NCBI RefSeq assembly: GCF_900113025.1
Contig: NZ_FONT01000009.1
Span: 1 to 62,058, forward strand
DNA: 62,058 nucleotides
Reading direction: 5' to 3'
Source: Alteribacillus iranensis
Lineage (GTDB): Bacteria; Bacillota; Bacilli; Bacillales; Marinococcaceae
Shown: piece by piece, positions 60,464-62,058 of the stretch
Layout of the letters: every line of letters begins with the position of its first letter
Numbering within the stretch: the stretch's first letter is position 1
Notes under the pieces: generated by a model
The model's input: only the letters and a program-made list of their open reading frames with translations
The model's database searches: none
Told to the model about the DNA's origin: nothing
Made by a program: the position numbers and the translations under genes

Positions 60464-61180
60464 TCATTCCCGTGTTAAATCCATTTCCAAATTAACAACA
60501 CCTTTAGTTTTCAATAGGTTATCGTAAAAACTTGTTTGATCTAGTGTTTTAGGAGCCTTAAAAAAAATAACATAAAAAACCTGCTTACCGTCATCCAGCT
60601 CCGTAGCAGCCCGAACTTTCTGGATCTGCATGCCGTTGTCTTCTAAAATATCAAGCAGATAAGCTAACGTAATAGATCGTTTATCTACCGTTATTTCAAT
60701 TTTTTCCGGTAAATCGTTTTTAAAAAAGCGATCCACATTATTTAAGAAAAACAGACTAAGTAAAACAATAATCGTTGTAATGACAGCGGCAAAATACATG
60801 CCAGCGCCTGCTGCTAAACCGATCGCTGCTACTACCCAAATGGAGGCAGCAGTAGTCAGTCCTTTTATAGACACTCCTTGGACAATAATGGTACCTGCTC
60901 CCAAAAATCCAACCCCGCTAATTACATAAGAAGCAAGCCGAGAAGGGTCATATCTCACGAAATCTTCGTTAGCATACAAATAATCTTGAAACCCAAAAAG
61001 AGCCATAAGCATAGCCAGACATGCTCCTACTCCAACTAACATATGTGTCCTGAAGCCAGCGGGATGACGCTTGTATTCACGTTCAATCCCTATAATTCCG
61101 GCTAAAAATGCTGCTAACAAAATACGCGTTAAAATCGTGTAAGATTCATCATTCAACCATGCGCTTATCTCCCACTCCAT
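60464..61180 (-). CDS. MgtC/SapB-family membrane protein
   Basis: The protein has 238 residues. The N-terminal MgtC domain has four to five helices with AAFLAGIIGIERE, RTHMLVGVGACLAML, SGVGFLGAGTI and KGLTTAASIWVVAAIG (about 20-125). A cytoplasmic ACT-like domain follows (about 160-238: EITVDKRSITLAYLLDILED). MgtC proteins are linked to magnesium homeostasis, pH and phosphate balance, and virulence; their exact action is unsettled. It stands alone between the 5S gene and the ctsR promoter and is not part of this region in B. subtilis. An extended -10 (TGGTATGAT at 61224-61232) is a possible promoter. Confidence 0.9.
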   Translation of the reverse strand: MEWEISAWLNDESYTILTRILLAAFLAGIIGIEREYKRHPAGFRTHMLVGVGACLAMLMALFGFQDYLYANEDFVRYDPSRLASYVISGVGFLGAGTIIVQGVSIKGLTTAASIWVVAAIGLAAGAGMYFAAVITTIIVLLSLFFLNNVDRFFKNDLPEKIEITVDKRSITLAYLLDILEDNGMQIQKVRAATELDDGKQVFYVIFFKAPKTLDQTSFYDNLLKTKGVVNLEMDLTRE

Positions 61181-61700
61181 CCATCTTCTCCCCCCTTTTT
61201 CTATCTATGTCATGGATAGAGGTATCATACCATCTTGTCGAAGGAAAGCGAGTTTTCCCTTCTTGTATATGTACCCGTTTTGAAACATATATAAGACTTC
61301 TATTTTTTCCTTCCAAGCCCTTTAAAGTTTGGAAATAATACTATAAATTGCTTCATCGTCCGCTTTGAATGCGTAGGCATACTATTTATGAATGTGGAAT
61401 GACATTTTAAAAGCATCTTACAATAAGGTAAATTTTTTAAAATAAAGTATCAACCCGCTACTTATCATTTGAAAAAACTAAGAGATGTAACTATATTCTC
61501 ATACTTTTCAATTTTATTAAACAATTATGAATGAGAAGGACTTTATCTTATCTATAATTATCTTCTTGCTCTAGAGTTAGCACCAGCCATATTTATAGAG
61601 AGCAAAATAAGAGGATTTTCCCTCGCCAATGCTTTTCCTGATCATTGTCTCATTAACTGGAGAGATTTCTAACGGGCAGGTCTAGCTAACGAGAAAACAC
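61181..61700. other. Gap between 5S rRNA terminator and mgtC-like gene
   Basis: This 520-bp AT-rich stretch shows no gene. The only feature is an extended -10-like TGGTATGAT (reverse strand, 61224-61232), a weak candidate promoter for the mgtC-like gene, with no good -35. I did not see an M-box magnesium riboswitch. Confidence 0.5.
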
Positions 61701-61730
61701 AAAAAAACCGCCAGATCATAATCTGACGGC
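61701..61730 (-). terminator. rRNA operon terminator
   Basis: The reverse strand reads GCCGTCAGATT, ATG loop, ATCTGGCGGT, then T7. It lies about 10 bp after the 5S gene and ends the upstream rRNA operon. Confidence 0.92.
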
Positions 61731-61740
61731 TTTCTCTCTT

Positions 61741-61858
<118 letters not shown>

Positions 61859-61997
61859 TTATGGTCAAAGGGTCTTCTGCTAAGAACACAAACGTCCTGT
61901 TTGTAACGCAGAAGCCAGCACATCCTGTGCAAGTGTTCCCTCAAAACTGGATAACGAACATAAAGAGCGTGTATCGAGGCGCCTCATCCTTTGCGTT

Positions 61998-62058
61998 GGA
62001 TAAGCCCTCGACCGATTAGTATCTGTCAGCTGCACGTGTTGCCACGCTTCCACCTCAG
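61998..62058 (-). rRNA. 23S ribosomal RNA, 3' end (cut by window edge)
   Basis: The reverse strand reads GGAAGCGTGGCAACACGTGC through GATACTAATCGGTCGAGGGC to TTATCC, the conserved 3' end of Bacillus 23S rRNA. The remainder lies outside the window. The 3' boundary is estimated from family alignment. Confidence 0.95.

Noticed and set aside
61181-61700. M-box magnesium riboswitch upstream of the mgtC-like gene
   Set aside because: The region is AT-rich and lacks the conserved G-rich core; nothing matches the motif by eye.

Overview
This 62-kb window comes from a low-to-moderate-GC, spore-forming Bacillaceae (Firmicutes). Three things show this: the gene order follows the Bacillus subtilis rrn-ctsR-...-str-S10-spc-alpha-...-cwlD-salA-gerD-kbaA-pdaB-rrn region almost step for step; there are sporulation and germination genes (gerD, pdaB, cwlD, sigH, kbaA); and the Shine-Dalgarno sequences are strong (AAGGAGG type). 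The genus cannot be fixed from the sequence alone.

Layout. Nearly everything is on the minus strand, so transcription runs from high to low coordinates. The right end holds the 3' end of a 23S rRNA gene and a complete 5S gene. Then follow a MgtC/SapB membrane protein, the ctsR-mcsA-mcsB-clpC stress operon with its CtsR operator, radA, yacL, ispD-ispF, gltX, a cysteine T-box, cysE-cysS-mrnC-rlmB-rae1, sigH, rpmGB-secE-nusG, rplKAJL (with an L10 leader), an rsmC-like methyltransferase, rpoB-rpoC, rplGB-rpsL-rpsG-fusA-tuf, the S10/spc/alpha ribosomal superoperon (rpsJ to rplQ, including secY, adk, map, infA and rpoA), ecfA1-ecfA2-ecfT-truA and rplM-rpsI. After these comes a two-gene insertion (a secreted S-layer-like protein plus an AraC-type regulator), then ybaK-cwlD, salA, gerD (+), kbaA and pdaB (+). 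The left edge is the 5' end of a 16S rRNA gene with two promoters. The window is therefore the complete interval between two rRNA operons in the same orientation.

How it works together. Most of the window makes the translation and transcription machinery, driven by strong sigma-A-type promoters found upstream of rplM, ecfA1, rpsJ, tuf, rplGB, rplK, rpmGB, sigH, ctsR and the 16S gene. The right part handles protein quality control and the supply of Glu/Cys-tRNA and cysteine. The left part handles sporulation and germination.

The window is mostly core genome, and I did not find a clear new multi-gene system. The best leads are: (1) a perfect 11-bp hairpin that would bury the cwlD ribosome-binding site only in read-through transcripts from ybaK, with a sigma-E-like promoter placed so that its own transcript lacks the 5' arm; (2) absence of disA from its usual place between radA and yacL; (3) the inserted S-layer-like/AraC pair with a Fur-box-like sequence upstream; (4) a 7-2-7 palindrome on the predicted radA start site; (5) key-residue changes in PdaB (N64 where Asp is expected) and adenylate kinase (Ser-Ser in place of the zinc Cys pair).
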